A stretch of 64,000 nucleotides of DNA from positions 2,728,001-2,792,000 of the forward strand of contig CM016925.1 in the NCBI GenBank assembly GCA_006247105.1. Direction: 5' to 3'. Of the stretch, positions 44,795 through 55,422 are shown one piece after another. The position numbers and the translations under genes were made by a program. Source of the stretch: Giardia muris. Lineage: Eukaryota; Fornicata; Diplomonadida; Hexamitidae. The notes beneath the pieces are model-generated. The model was not told the DNA's origin, did no database searches, and was given only the letters and a program-made list of their open reading frames with translations. The first letter of the stretch is position 1. Each line of letters starts with the position of its first letter.

Positions 44795-46636
44795 GTGAAT
44801 GGTGAAGGGGAGGTGAAGAACGCGAGAGCCCTCTCGTGCACGGAAGGAGCCGGGACGGGGGAGTGCACAAGGGCGAGGACGGATTGCACCGTCCAGAACT
44901 GTCAGGCATGCGTCGCTGATGAAGCCGACAAGTGCGAGACCTGCAACGACGGCTATTACGCTGATTCCAACAAAGCATGTCAGGCCTGCTCGGCTGGTTG
45001 TAAGGCGTGCACAGCCGCCGATGCTTGCACCGCCTGCAATGAAGGCTTCTACCTCGATAGCAATACGTGCACGGCCTGTCCAACCAATTGTGCGACCTGC
45101 ACGAACGCCAACACCTGCCAGACTTGCAAGGCCGGCTTCACCCTCTCAGGGACCAGCTGCGTCCAAGGATCGGCTCCTTCTGCGTGCACCATCCAGAACT
45201 GTCAGACGTGCAACGACGACAACACGAAGTGCTTGACGTGCAACGAGAACTTCCTTCCGAAAGCTGACGGGACCTGCGTCTCCTGCACCGACACCACCAA
45301 GTGTTCTAACTGTGTCCAGGCGAGTGATGTTGACACCTGCTCCAAGTGCGCGGACGAGTACTTCCTCGACACCACATGTAAGAAGTGCAGCGCGGGTTGT
45401 AAGACGTGCACGGATGCCACTGCCACCACATGCTCCGCCTGCATGCCCGGCTACAAGCACGACAGCGGCGCCAAGACCTGCACTGCCTGCACCGTCACTG
45501 GCTGCAAGACCTGCGACACCAATGTCGCCACATGCTCGGAGTGCCTCGACGGCTACCACTCTACCACAGCCGCCGACTCTTCTTCCGTCACCTGCACGGC
45601 CTGCGACCTCCAGAACTGTGGAGCCTGCAATACTGACAAGAGCCAGTGCGAGGCGTGCAAGAGCGGCTTCGGCCCGACCTACAACTCTTCCCTCTCCATC
45701 ACGACCTGCAGCAAGTGCCCCGACAACTGCGAGAGCTGCATCGACCTCGGCCTCGGCTCGGGGCTCGTCTGTGTCGGGTGTCCAACTGGGAAGAACCCGA
45801 TCAACGGAGAGTGCGTCGATGCGAACACGAAGATCTGCACGGGGTCCTCCGGCTACTGCACCTCCTGCCTCAACGGCTTCCTGGCCTATCAGGGCGGATG
45901 CTTCTCTCCCCAGAAGGCGGCGGACCTCAAGATCTGCCCTCTGAAGAACCAGCTTCTTGTTGGGAGCACGACCGTCTGCAAGGAGTGCCCTTCTGGCTTC
46001 GTTCCATTTGACGGGACATGCACGCCCCTGGCCACCGTCAACAAGAAGACGACGAGGGCGGCAGGCGCCAACGACATCTGCCTCAACGAGGCCGGGACCG
46101 ACCCCGTCTCGTCCAGTGCCACGAGGTGCGGGAGCTGCAAGAATCCGACTGGGAGCAACAGCTACTTCCTCTTCGAGGGCGGCTGCTACCCTGCATCCTC
46201 GACCCCCGGGACCTCGGTCGGAAGCCTCCTCTGCTCAGCGGCCTCCAACGGGAAGTGCACTACTCCCGCCACCAACGCCCCCTTCATCCTCGATGCATCC
46301 TCAGGGGCCTTCACGGCCTGTCCGAAGGAGTGCGGGGCCTGCACCTCCTCGACCGCCTGCAGCTCCTGCGCCCTTGGGTACTACAGCAACTCTACTGTGA
46401 CCGGCCCCTCCGACTGCATGGCCTGTCCCAGTGGGTGCACCTCCTGTCCAAGTGGGAAGTGCACCCTCTGCTGGGACGGCTCCACTCCCACCAACGATGT
46501 CTGCCCCTCTCCCCCCTCCTCCAGCTCCTCGGGGCTCTCTGGGGGTGCCATTGCGGGGATCGTCATTGCCGTCCTGCTGGTCCTGGGAGGCCTCGGGGGC
46601 TTCCTCGGTTGGTGGTTCGGGTGCAGGGGGAAGTGA
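44795..46636 (+). pseudogene. VSP unit P4, in frame with the preceding stop, no ATG
   Basis: The 613-codon frame begins with GTG immediately after the TGA of P3, so P3 and P4 share one reading frame interrupted by a single stop. The junction ATG (44,799) runs into a TGA five codons later. P4 alone on the plus strand has an N-terminal half of densely spaced CxxC repeats (CETCNDGYYADSNKACQAC) like the signal-peptide VSP M1. Its C-terminal part (FILDASSGAFTACPKECGAC) matches M3. Tail and CRGK are complete. Confidence 0.75.
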
Positions 46637-46647
46637 GTGAATGGTGA

Positions 46648-48372
46648 AGGGGAGGGAAGAACGCGAGAGTCCTCTCGTGCACGGAAGGAGAGACATCAGG
46701 CGACAGCAAGACGGGGAGCTGCCTCGACCTCGGGACGCTGGGGAGGGTCTGCAAGGAGTGCGCGACCACGACCGAGGCCTCGATCGACGGGACGTGCAGC
46801 TCGGCTATTGAGAGCAACACGTGTTCCAATGGTGTCTGCACGGCATGTACAGGGACCTACTTCCTCTTCTACGGGGGGTGCTACAACCAGGCCAGTGGAG
46901 GCGAGGGCGCTGCTCTCTGCAAGACGGCATCGAACGGGAAGTGCTCAAAGAGGGCCGAGGATGCGACAGGCATCTTCGTGAAGGGGAGCAAGGATGCTCC
47001 AACCGGCCTCTACACCTGTGATGATAAGACGAACGGGGTTCCCAACTGCGTGGCCTGTGACTCCCCCGCCACCAACAAGCCCAAGTGCAATGCGTGCAGG
47101 ACGGGCTTCCTCCCGGATCAGGACAAGTCAGAATGCATCCAGTCCTCCCTCCAGCACTGCCTCCTGGTGACCGATGCTGACACCTGTCACACCTGCGAGG
47201 ATGGGTACTACGTCTCCAACAAGGTCTGCGTCCCCTGCTCCTCGGGCTGTAAGGTGTGCGACTCCAGCGGCTGCTCGGAGTGCCTCGAAGGATACTACTC
47301 CACTGGCACTCCTATCACCTGCACGAAGTGTTCTGTCGAGAACTGCAGGACATGCACAGCCGATGGATGTACCGTCTGCCTCGATGGATATGCGAAGACA
47401 GGAACGGGGACCAATACAAAGTGTGTCCCGGTCGGAGGAGCGGACGTCAAGGACCCCCACTGCTCGACCGCCTCGGCTCTCGCTCTGAACGGGACCTTTG
47501 CGATCTGCAAGGAGTGTCAAAGAAGCTTCGTCCCCGTGGACGGTGTCTGCCAGTCGAGCACCACTGCCCCCGCCAGCAACGTCTGCACCTCCAATGGCAA
47601 CAAGTGCACCTCCTGCAAGAACGGCTTCATGCTCTACGAGGGCGGGTGCTACTCCTCCTCCAGGGCTGCCTCCCTCGGGATCTGCACCTCGTCCTTCCTC
47701 GTCGGAGACCAGCGGGCCTGCTCCAAGTGTAAGGCCGGGACCGTCCCGATCGATGGGGCGTGTGTCGAGGTCGGGTCGGCTCTCTCGAGGGCGAACATCG
47801 AAGATGTCTGCAAGAAGAGTGACGACAGCCCCGTCGACGCCTCCTCGACGTCCTGCGACAAGTGCGGGACGAATGGAGGAACAAACTACTTCCTCCTCAA
47901 CGGGGGCTGCTACCCCGCAGGAACAAGCAATGCGGGCTCCCTTGGGAACAAGATCTGCTCAACGGCCGCCAATGGGGCCTGCATCCAGACGGCCCAGGAC
48001 AGCCCCTTCCTCCTCGAGGGGACCCAGCTTGTCTCCTGCTCCTCAAAGATGTCAGGATGCGTGGCGTGCAGCGATGCCTCGACCTGCTCGAAGTGCGGGG
48101 TCGGGTATGTGGAGACGCCCTCCAGCAACGCCTGCACTCCCTGCTCCGTCGAGAACTGCGCCTCGTGCTCCGATGCCGCCACCTGCACGACCTGCCTCGA
48201 CGGGTCCGCCCCCGCCGCCACCGACCCGAAGTGCAAGGCCCTCGAGGCTTCCGGCTCCAGTTCTTCCAGGCTCTCGGGGGGTGCCATTGCGGGGATCGTC
48301 ATCGCCGTCCTGCTGGTGCTGGGAGGTCTCGGGGGCTTCCTCGGTTGGTGGTTCGGATGCAGGGGGAAGTGA
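46648..48372 (+). pseudogene. VSP unit P5 (family B), startless
   Basis: This unit has 574 open codons after an in-frame TGA (46,645-46,647), with an out-of-phase junction ATG at 46,641. It is the only family B unit in the off-phase state; P7, P10 and P13 are on-phase. Private changes include GETSGDSKTG near the start and ECQRSFVPVDG where the others read ECQAGFVPVDG. The linker before the membrane segment reads SSSSRLSGG instead of SSSSGLSGG. Confidence 0.75.
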
Positions 48373-48383
48373 GTGAATGGTGA

Positions 48384-50279
48384 AGGGGAGGGAAGAACGC
48401 GAGAGCCCTCTCGTGTACGGAAGGAGATGCATCAGGCAACTGCAAGACGGGGAGCTGCCTCGACCTCGGGACACTGGGGAAGGTCTGCAAGGAGTGCGCG
48501 ACCACGACTCGAGCTGCTGAGTTCCCAATCGACGGGGAGTGCACCTCGACCAGTGGGAACGATTGTGTCAATGCGAACAACGGGACGTGCAGCTCGTGCG
48601 GGAATGCAGCCAACAACTTCCTCTTCTACGGGGGCTGCTACAGCACTCAGACAGCTGGAAAGGGGAAGGCTCTCTGCAAGACGGCCACCAAAGGGCAGTG
48701 CTCAGAGAGGGCTGATGCTGCGACGGGCATCTTCGTGAAGGGGAGTAACTCCAACCCCTCAGGCCTCTACACCTGCGACGACGAGACGAACGGGGTTCCC
48801 AACTGCAAGACCTGCACCTCCCCCGCCGCCGACAAGCCGACCTGCACGGAGTGCGCCTCCGGGTTCGGGCCTGTCGTGGAGAGCCTCGATGCACCGACGA
48901 TCACCTCCTGTGTCAGCTGCTCATCGAACGAGAACTGCAAGAGCTGCATGCAGATCGGGACCAGCTTCGTGTGTCTCGAGTGCAATGGTACCACTCACGT
49001 CCCCGTCGACGGGAAGTGCGTCCTCAAGGACAGTGCCTCCTCCTGCACCCCTGCCTCCAACTCCGGAAAGTGCACGGACTGCAAGGAGGGGAGCCTCTTC
49101 TTCCACGACGGCTGCTTCAGCCCCGAGAGCCTCAAGAGCCTCGGGATCTGCCTCGAGTCCTTCTCCGTCCCGGGCTGGTCCGAGGTCCTCTGCGGTAAGT
49201 GCGGGAAGGGGCTCGCCCCCGTCGACGGGAGGTGTCTGAAGGTGGAAGGGGGGAAGGCCGATTCGACCAGCTCATGCACGACGAGCCAAAATGGAACTCA
49301 GGTCGGGGTCTGCGACTCCTGTGGGTCCTCGAACACCTACTTCCTCTTCAACGGGGGGTGCTATGCCCAGTCAAAGGGGGTCGGGAACAAGCTGTGCACG
49401 GCAATGACGACTCGGACGGCAGACGGGACCTGCTCGACCTCGACTTCCATCGCCTTCCTCAAGGACACCAAGCTCTACCTCTGCGGGGATGCGACGAACG
49501 GGAAGGCGAACTGCAACACCTGCACCTACTCCACGTCTCTCTCCTGCACGTCCTGCCTCAACGGATGCATGCTCTCCAACTCCTCCTGCCTCTCCTCCTT
49601 CGATGCGGACAAGACGGGCCTCTGTGCCAGGAGCAACCAGCTTCTCGTCGGGGAGGCCCTGGTGTGCAAGGAGTGCAAGAAGGGAAGCGTTCCGATCGAC
49701 GGGACGTGCCTCGAGGTCAGCTCGACCATCTCGAGGACGGCCACCAACGACGTCTGCAAGAAGGCCGACGGGACTCCTGTCGACGGGACCGCCACGAGGT
49801 GCGAGAACTGCTCGACGACCTACTTCCTCTTCGAGGGGGGCTGCTATCCCGTGACTCCGAACTCCGTCGGGAGCAAGCTGTGCTCATCGGCCTCCAATGG
49901 TCAGTGCACTACTGCTGCCAATGGCTCCCCCTTCCCCCTCTCCAGTGGCGTCTTCACCCTCTGTCCGGCCGGGTGTGGGGCATGCTCCTCCTCGACTGTC
50001 TGCACGTCCTGCGGTCTCGGGTACTACAACACGACCCCCGTCACCTCCTCCTCTGACTGCAAGGCCTGCCCCAGTGGCTGCACGACGTGCTCCGCCTCGG
50101 CCTGCATCACGTGCTGGGACGGGAGTGCCCCGACCGACGGGAAGTGCAGTGCCGTCCCCTCCTCCAGCTCCTCGGGGCTCTCTGGGGGTGCCATTGCGGG
50201 GATCGTCATCGCCGTCCTGCTGGTGCTGGGAGGTCTCGGGGGCTTCCTCGGTTGGTGGTTCGGATGCAGGGGGAAGTGA
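48384..50279 (+). pseudogene. VSP unit P6 (family A), startless
   Basis: This unit has 631 open codons; the junction ATG (48,377) is out of phase. It carries the TRAAEFPIDGECTSTSGNDC insert near the N-terminus, which is also in P11 and P12 but not in P2 or P8, and the GVGNK version of the variable patch near 49,375-49,383. Its 3' membrane-segment codons are the ctggtgctgggaggt form otherwise typical of family B, a sign of exchange with a neighbour. Confidence 0.75.
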
Positions 50280-50283
50280 GTGA

Positions 50284-52014
50284 ATGGTGAGGGGAGGGAA
50301 GAACGCGAGAGCCCTCTCGTGTACGGAAGGGACGGCATCAGGCAACTGCAAGGCGGGGAGCTGCCTCGACCTCGGGACACTGGGGAAGGTCTGCAAGGAG
50401 TGCGCGACCGCGAACGAGGCCTCGATCGACGGGACGTGCAGCTCGGCTATTGAGAGCAACACGTGTTCCAATGGTGTCTGCACGGCATGCGCAGGGACCT
50501 ACTTCCTCTTCTACGGGGGGTGCTACAACCAGGCCAGTGGAGGCGAGGGCGCTGCTCTCTGCAAGACGGCCACCAAAGGGCAGTGCTCAGAGAGGGCCAG
50601 CGATGCGATGGGCATCTTCGTGAAGGGGAGCAAGGATGCTCCAACCGGCCTCTACACCTGTAATGATAAGACGAACGGGGTTCCCAACTGCGCGGCCTGC
50701 ACCTCCCCCGCCACCAACAAGCCCAAGTGCAATGCGTGCAGGACGGGCTTCCTCCCGGATCAGGACAAGTCAGAATGCATCCAGTCCTCCCTCCAGCACT
50801 GCCTCCTGGTGACCGATGCTGACACCTGTCACACCTGCGAGGATGGGTACTACGTCTCCAACAAGGTCTGCGTCCCCTGCTCCTCGGGCTGTAAGGTGTG
50901 CGACTCCAGCGGCTGCTCGGAGTGCCTCGAAGGATACTACTCCACTGGCACTCCTATCACCTGCACGAAGTGTTCTGTCGAGAACTGCAGGACATGCACA
51001 GCCGATGGATGTACCGCCTGCCTCGACGGATATGCGAAGACAGGAACGGGGACCAATACAAAGTGCATCCCGGTCGGAGGAGCGGACGTCAAGGACCCCC
51101 ACTGCTCGACCGCCTCGGCTCTCGCTCTGAACGGGACCTTTGCGATCTGCAAGGAGTGCCAAGCAGGCTTCGTCCCCGTGGACGGCGTCTGCCAGTCGAG
51201 CACCACTGCCCCCGCCAGCAACGTCTGCACCTCCAATGGCAACAAGTGCGCCTCCTGCAAGAACGGCTTCATGCTCTACGAGGGCGGGTGCTACTCCTCC
51301 TCCAGAGCCGCCTCCCTCGGGATCTGTGCCTCGTCCTTCCTCGTCGGAGACCAGCGGGCCTGCTCCAAGTGTAAGGCCGGGACCGTCCCGATCGATGGGG
51401 CGTGTGTCGAGGTCGGGTCGGCTCTCTCGAGGGCGAACATCGAAGATGTCTGCAAGAAGAGTGACGACAGCCCCGTCGACGCCTCCTCGACGTCCTGCGA
51501 CAAGTGCGGGACGAATGGAGGAACAAACTACTTCCTCCTCAACGGGGGCTGCTACCCCGCAGGAACAAGCAATGCGGGCTCCCTTGGGAACAAGATCTGC
51601 TCAACGGCCGCCAATGGGGCCTGCATCCAGACGGCCCAGGACAGCCCCTTCCTCCTCGAGGGGACCCAGCTTGTCTCCTGCTCCTCAAAGATGTCAGGAT
51701 GCGTGGCGTGCAGCGATGCCTCGACCTGCTCGAAGTGCGGGGTCGGGTATGTGGAGACGCCCTCCAGCAACGCCTGCACTCCCTGCTCCGTCGAGAACTG
51801 CGCCTCGTGCTCCGATGCCGCCACCTGCACGACCTGCCTCGACGGGTCCGCCCCCGCCGCCACCGACCCGAAGTGCAAGGCCCTCGAGGCTTCCGGCTCC
51901 AGCTCCTCGGGGCTCTCGGGGGGTGCCATTGCGGGGATCGTCATCGCCGTCCTGCTGGTGCTGGGAGGTCTCGGGGGCTTCCTCGGTTGGTGGTTCGGAT
52001 GCAGGGGGAAGTGA
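50284..52014 (+). CDS. VSP unit P7 (family B), in-frame ATG, no signal peptide
   Basis: The junction reads ATGGTGAGGGGAGGG, one A fewer than in startless units, so the ATG at 50,284 opens the full 576-residue VSP frame (MVRGGKNARALSCTEG). The N-terminus is basic and hydrophilic and gives no export signal. The family B core (DQDKSECIQSSLQHCLL, then TCEDGYYVSNK) is followed by GGCY motifs, the membrane segment and CRGK. Compared with P10 and P13 it differs by a few residues (CNDKTNG, CKVCDSSGC). Confidence 0.78.
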   Translation: MVRGGKNARALSCTEGTASGNCKAGSCLDLGTLGKVCKECATANEASIDGTCSSAIESNTCSNGVCTACAGTYFLFYGGCYNQASGGEGAALCKTATKGQCSERASDAMGIFVKGSKDAPTGLYTCNDKTNGVPNCAACTSPATNKPKCNACRTGFLPDQDKSECIQSSLQHCLLVTDADTCHTCEDGYYVSNKVCVPCSSGCKVCDSSGCSECLEGYYSTGTPITCTKCSVENCRTCTADGCTACLDGYAKTGTGTNTKCIPVGGADVKDPHCSTASALALNGTFAICKECQAGFVPVDGVCQSSTTAPASNVCTSNGNKCASCKNGFMLYEGGCYSSSRAASLGICASSFLVGDQRACSKCKAGTVPIDGACVEVGSALSRANIEDVCKKSDDSPVDASSTSCDKCGTNGGTNYFLLNGGCYPAGTSNAGSLGNKICSTAANGACIQTAQDSPFLLEGTQLVSCSSKMSGCVACSDASTCSKCGVGYVETPSSNACTPCSVENCASCSDAATCTTCLDGSAPAATDPKCKALEASGSSSSGLSGGAIAGIVIAVLLVLGGLGGFLGWWFGCRGK

Positions 52015-52018
52015 GTGA

Positions 52019-53905
52019 ATGGTGAGGGGAGGGAAGAACGCGAGAGCCCTCTCGTGTACGGAAGGGACGGCATCAGGCAACTGCAAGGCGGGGAGCTGCC
52101 TCGACCTCGGGACGCTGGGGAAGGTCTGCAAGGAGTGCGCGACCACGACCGAGGCCTCGATCGACGGGACGTGCAGCTCGACCGTCGGGAGCAACACGTG
52201 TTCCAATGGTGTCTGCACGGCATGCGACACGTCCGGGACGAAGTTTCTCTTCTACGGGGGGTGCTATGACCAGGGGTCTGTCGACAAGGGCGCTGCTCTC
52301 TGCTCGGCGGCATCGAACGGGAAGTGCTCAAAGAGGGCTGATACTGCGACGGGCATCTTCGTGAAGGGGAGCGACTCCAACCCCTCAGGCCTCTACACCT
52401 GTGATGATAAGACGAACGGGGTTCCCAACTGCAAGACCTGCACCTCCCCCGCCGCCGACAAGCCGACCTGCACGGAGTGCGCCTCCGGGTTCGGGCCTGT
52501 CGTGGAGAGCCTCGATGCACCGACGATCACCTCCTGTGTCAGCTGCTCATCGAACGAGAACTGCAAGAGCTGCATGCAGATCGGGACCAGCTTCGTGTGT
52601 CTCGAGTGCAATGGTACCACTCACGTCCCCGTCAACGGGAAGTGCGTCCCCAAGGACAGTGCCTCCTCCTGCACTCCTGCCTCCAACTCCGGAAAGTGCA
52701 CGGCCTGCAAGGAGGGGAGCCTCTTCTTCCACGACGGCTGCTTCAGCCCCGAGAGCCTCAAGAGCCTCGGGATCTGCCTCGAGTCCTTCTCCGTCCCGGG
52801 CTGGTCCGAGGTCCTCTGCGGTAAGTGCGGGAAGGGGCTCGCCCCCGTCGACGGGAGGTGTCTGAAGGTGGAAGGGGGGAAGGCCGATTCGACCAGCTCA
52901 TGCACGACGAGCCAAAATGGAACTCAGGTCGGGGTCTGCGACTCCTGTGGGTCCTCGAACACCTACTTCCTCTTCAACGGGGGGTGCTATGCCCAGTCAA
53001 AGGGGGTCGGGAACAAGCTGTGCACGGCAATGACGACTCGGACGGCAGACGGGACCTGCTCGACCCCGACCTCCATCGCCTTCCTCAAGGACACCAAGCT
53101 CTACCTCTGCGGGGATGCGACGAACGGGAAGGCGAACTGCAACACCTGCACCTACTCCACGTCCCTCTCCTGCACGTCCTGCCTCAACGGATGCATGCTC
53201 TCCAACTCCTCCTGCCTCTCCTCCTTCGATGCGGACAAGACGGGCCTCTGTGCCAGGAGCAACCAGCTTCTCGTCGGGGAGGCCCTGGTGTGCAAGGAGT
53301 GCAAGAAGGGAAGCGTTCCGATCGACGGGACGTGCCTCGAGGTCAGCTCGACCATCTCGAGGACGGCCACCAACGACGTCTGCAAGAAGGCCGACGGGAC
53401 TCCTGTCGACGGGACCGCCACGAGGTGCGAGAACTGCTCGACGAACTACTTCCTCTTCGAGGGGGGCTGCTACCCCGTGACTCCGAACTCCGTCGGGAGC
53501 AAGCTGTGTCAAACGGCCTCCAATGGTCAGTGCACTACTGCTGCCAGTGGCTCCCCCTTCCCCCTCTCCAATGGCGTCTTCACCCTCTGTCCGGCCGGGT
53601 GTGGGGCATGCTCCTCCTCGACTGTCTGCACGTCCTGCGGTCTCGGGTACTACAACACGACCCCCGTCACCTCCTCCTCTGACTGCACGGCCTGCCCCAG
53701 TGGCTGCACGACGTGCTCCGCCTCGGCCTGCATCACGTGCTGGGACGGGAGTGCCCCGACCGACGGGAAGTGCAGTGCCGTCCCCTCCTCCAGCTCCTCG
53801 GGGCTCTCTGGGGGTGCCATTGCGGGGATCGTCATCGCCGTCCTGCTGGTGCTGGGAGGCCTCGGGGGCTTCCTCGGTTGGTGGTTCGGATGCAGGGGGA
53901 AGTGA
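52019..53905 (+). CDS. VSP unit P8 (family A), in-frame ATG, no signal peptide
   Basis: This 628-residue frame is the only family A unit whose junction ATG is in phase (MVRGGKNARALS). Its 5' 180 bases equal those of family B units P7/P10/P13, so the on-phase junction may have been acquired with that segment. It has a private stretch CSSTVGSNTCSNG and CDTSGTKFLFYGGCYDQG, and GVGNK at the variable patch. Membrane segment and CRGK are intact; no leader. Confidence 0.78.
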   Translation: MVRGGKNARALSCTEGTASGNCKAGSCLDLGTLGKVCKECATTTEASIDGTCSSTVGSNTCSNGVCTACDTSGTKFLFYGGCYDQGSVDKGAALCSAASNGKCSKRADTATGIFVKGSDSNPSGLYTCDDKTNGVPNCKTCTSPAADKPTCTECASGFGPVVESLDAPTITSCVSCSSNENCKSCMQIGTSFVCLECNGTTHVPVNGKCVPKDSASSCTPASNSGKCTACKEGSLFFHDGCFSPESLKSLGICLESFSVPGWSEVLCGKCGKGLAPVDGRCLKVEGGKADSTSSCTTSQNGTQVGVCDSCGSSNTYFLFNGGCYAQSKGVGNKLCTAMTTRTADGTCSTPTSIAFLKDTKLYLCGDATNGKANCNTCTYSTSLSCTSCLNGCMLSNSSCLSSFDADKTGLCARSNQLLVGEALVCKECKKGSVPIDGTCLEVSSTISRTATNDVCKKADGTPVDGTATRCENCSTNYFLFEGGCYPVTPNSVGSKLCQTASNGQCTTAASGSPFPLSNGVFTLCPAGCGACSSSTVCTSCGLGYYNTTPVTSSSDCTACPSGCTTCSASACITCWDGSAPTDGKCSAVPSSSSSGLSGGAIAGIVIAVLLVLGGLGGFLGWWFGCRGK

Positions 53906-53930
53906 GTGAATGGTGAAGGGGGGAGGATGA

Positions 53931-55418
53931 GACGGGGGTGGTTCGACCTTCACCATCCCGGGGGTTGAGGGAGAGTTCTGCAAGAAGTGCAGTGACACGA
54001 ACCAGGCCCCGATCGATGGGGCTTGTGCAGCGAATCCGACTACCACTGTCACGGGTGCTACTTGTGCTGATGGTGCCTGCACAGGATGTGGAACGGGGAA
54101 CTACTTCCTGTTCAACGGGGGCTGTTATGACCAGACACAGGGGGTTGGGAACAAGCTGTGCTCCGCCCTCCAGGATACAAAGAACGGAACCTGCAAGACG
54201 GCTCCAACTACCGATGCCATCACCTTCGTCAAGGACAGCAACCTCTACCTCTGTAGCGATGCGACGAACGGGGAACCGGGCTGCAGCACCTGCACCTACG
54301 ACTCGACTAAAACACCCGCCTTCAACTGCACCTCGTGCCTCGAGGGCTTCTACCCCAACACCACCACCAGTCCCGTCAACTGCACGGCCTGCACCGTCCA
54401 GAACTGCAAGACGTGCTCCTCCTCCGCCTGCTCCGAGTGCGCTTCCGGGTTCGGGCCCGTCTACGACTCATCCCTCGTCATCACGAACTGCACCTCCTGC
54501 CCCGCAGACTGCACCGAGTGCGCCGACCAGGGCTTCTCGACCATCTGCGAGAAGTGCGGAATAGATAAGGTCCCCATCGACGGGAACTGCTCCACGAACT
54601 CGAACGTCTGCACGACTCCATCACCCCCAGACGGGACCTGCTCGTCCTGCAAGAACGGGTTCCTCTTCTACCAGGGCGGGTGTCTCTCCCCCCAGAAGGC
54701 GGCGGACCTCAAGGTCTGTGCCCTGGGAAGCCAGCTCCTCGTCGGGAACACGACCGTCTGTACCGAGTGCAAGGGGGGCTTCGTCCCGATCGACGGGGAG
54801 TGTCTTCCGATCAAGCAGATCAACACGGGGACGACGAGGGCAGGTCAGGACATCTGCCTCGACGAGAAGGGGAACAAGGTCTCGAACACCGCCACGAAGT
54901 GCGGGGCCTGCATCAATACGACAGTCAACACCAACAACTACTTCCTCTTCAACGGGGGCTGCTACCCCATCCCGGCCGCGGGGTCTTCCTCCTCTTCCTC
55001 CGTCGGGAGCCTCCTCTGCTCATCGGCCTCCAACGGGAAGTGCACCGCCGCCCCGACCAGCGGGGGCCCCTTCCTCGTGGACGCGAACGGGACCTTCACC
55101 CCCTGTCCGGCCGGCTGTGGGGTCTGCACCTCCTCGAACGGAGCCACCACCTGCACGTCCTGCGGCCTGGGGTACTTCGGAACCGCCCCCAACTGCACCG
55201 CATGTCCGACCGGCTGCACGGTCTGCACGAAGGACGCCTGCACGACCTGTTGGAATGGAAACAGCCCCGACACCAGTGGGACCTGCCCCTCTCCCCCCTC
55301 CTCCAGTTCTTCGGGGCTCTCGGGGGGTGCCATTGCGGGGATCGTCATTGCCGTCCTGCTGGTCCTGGGAGGTCTCGGGGGCTTCCTCGGTTGGTGGTTC
55401 GGATGCAGGGGGAAGTGA
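53931..55418 (+). pseudogene. VSP unit P9 (family C), startless
   Basis: This unit has 495 open codons after a TGA at 53,928-53,930, beginning DGGGSTFTIPGVEGEFCKKC. No in-frame ATG, GTG or TTG occurs for the first 1.1 kb; the first is a GTG at 55,077. It is nearly identical to P14 except for a short patch at 54,135-54,147 (TQGVGNK here, TKAPGNK in P14) and isolated bases. Tail and CRGK are complete. Confidence 0.75.
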
Positions 55419-55422
55419 GTGA

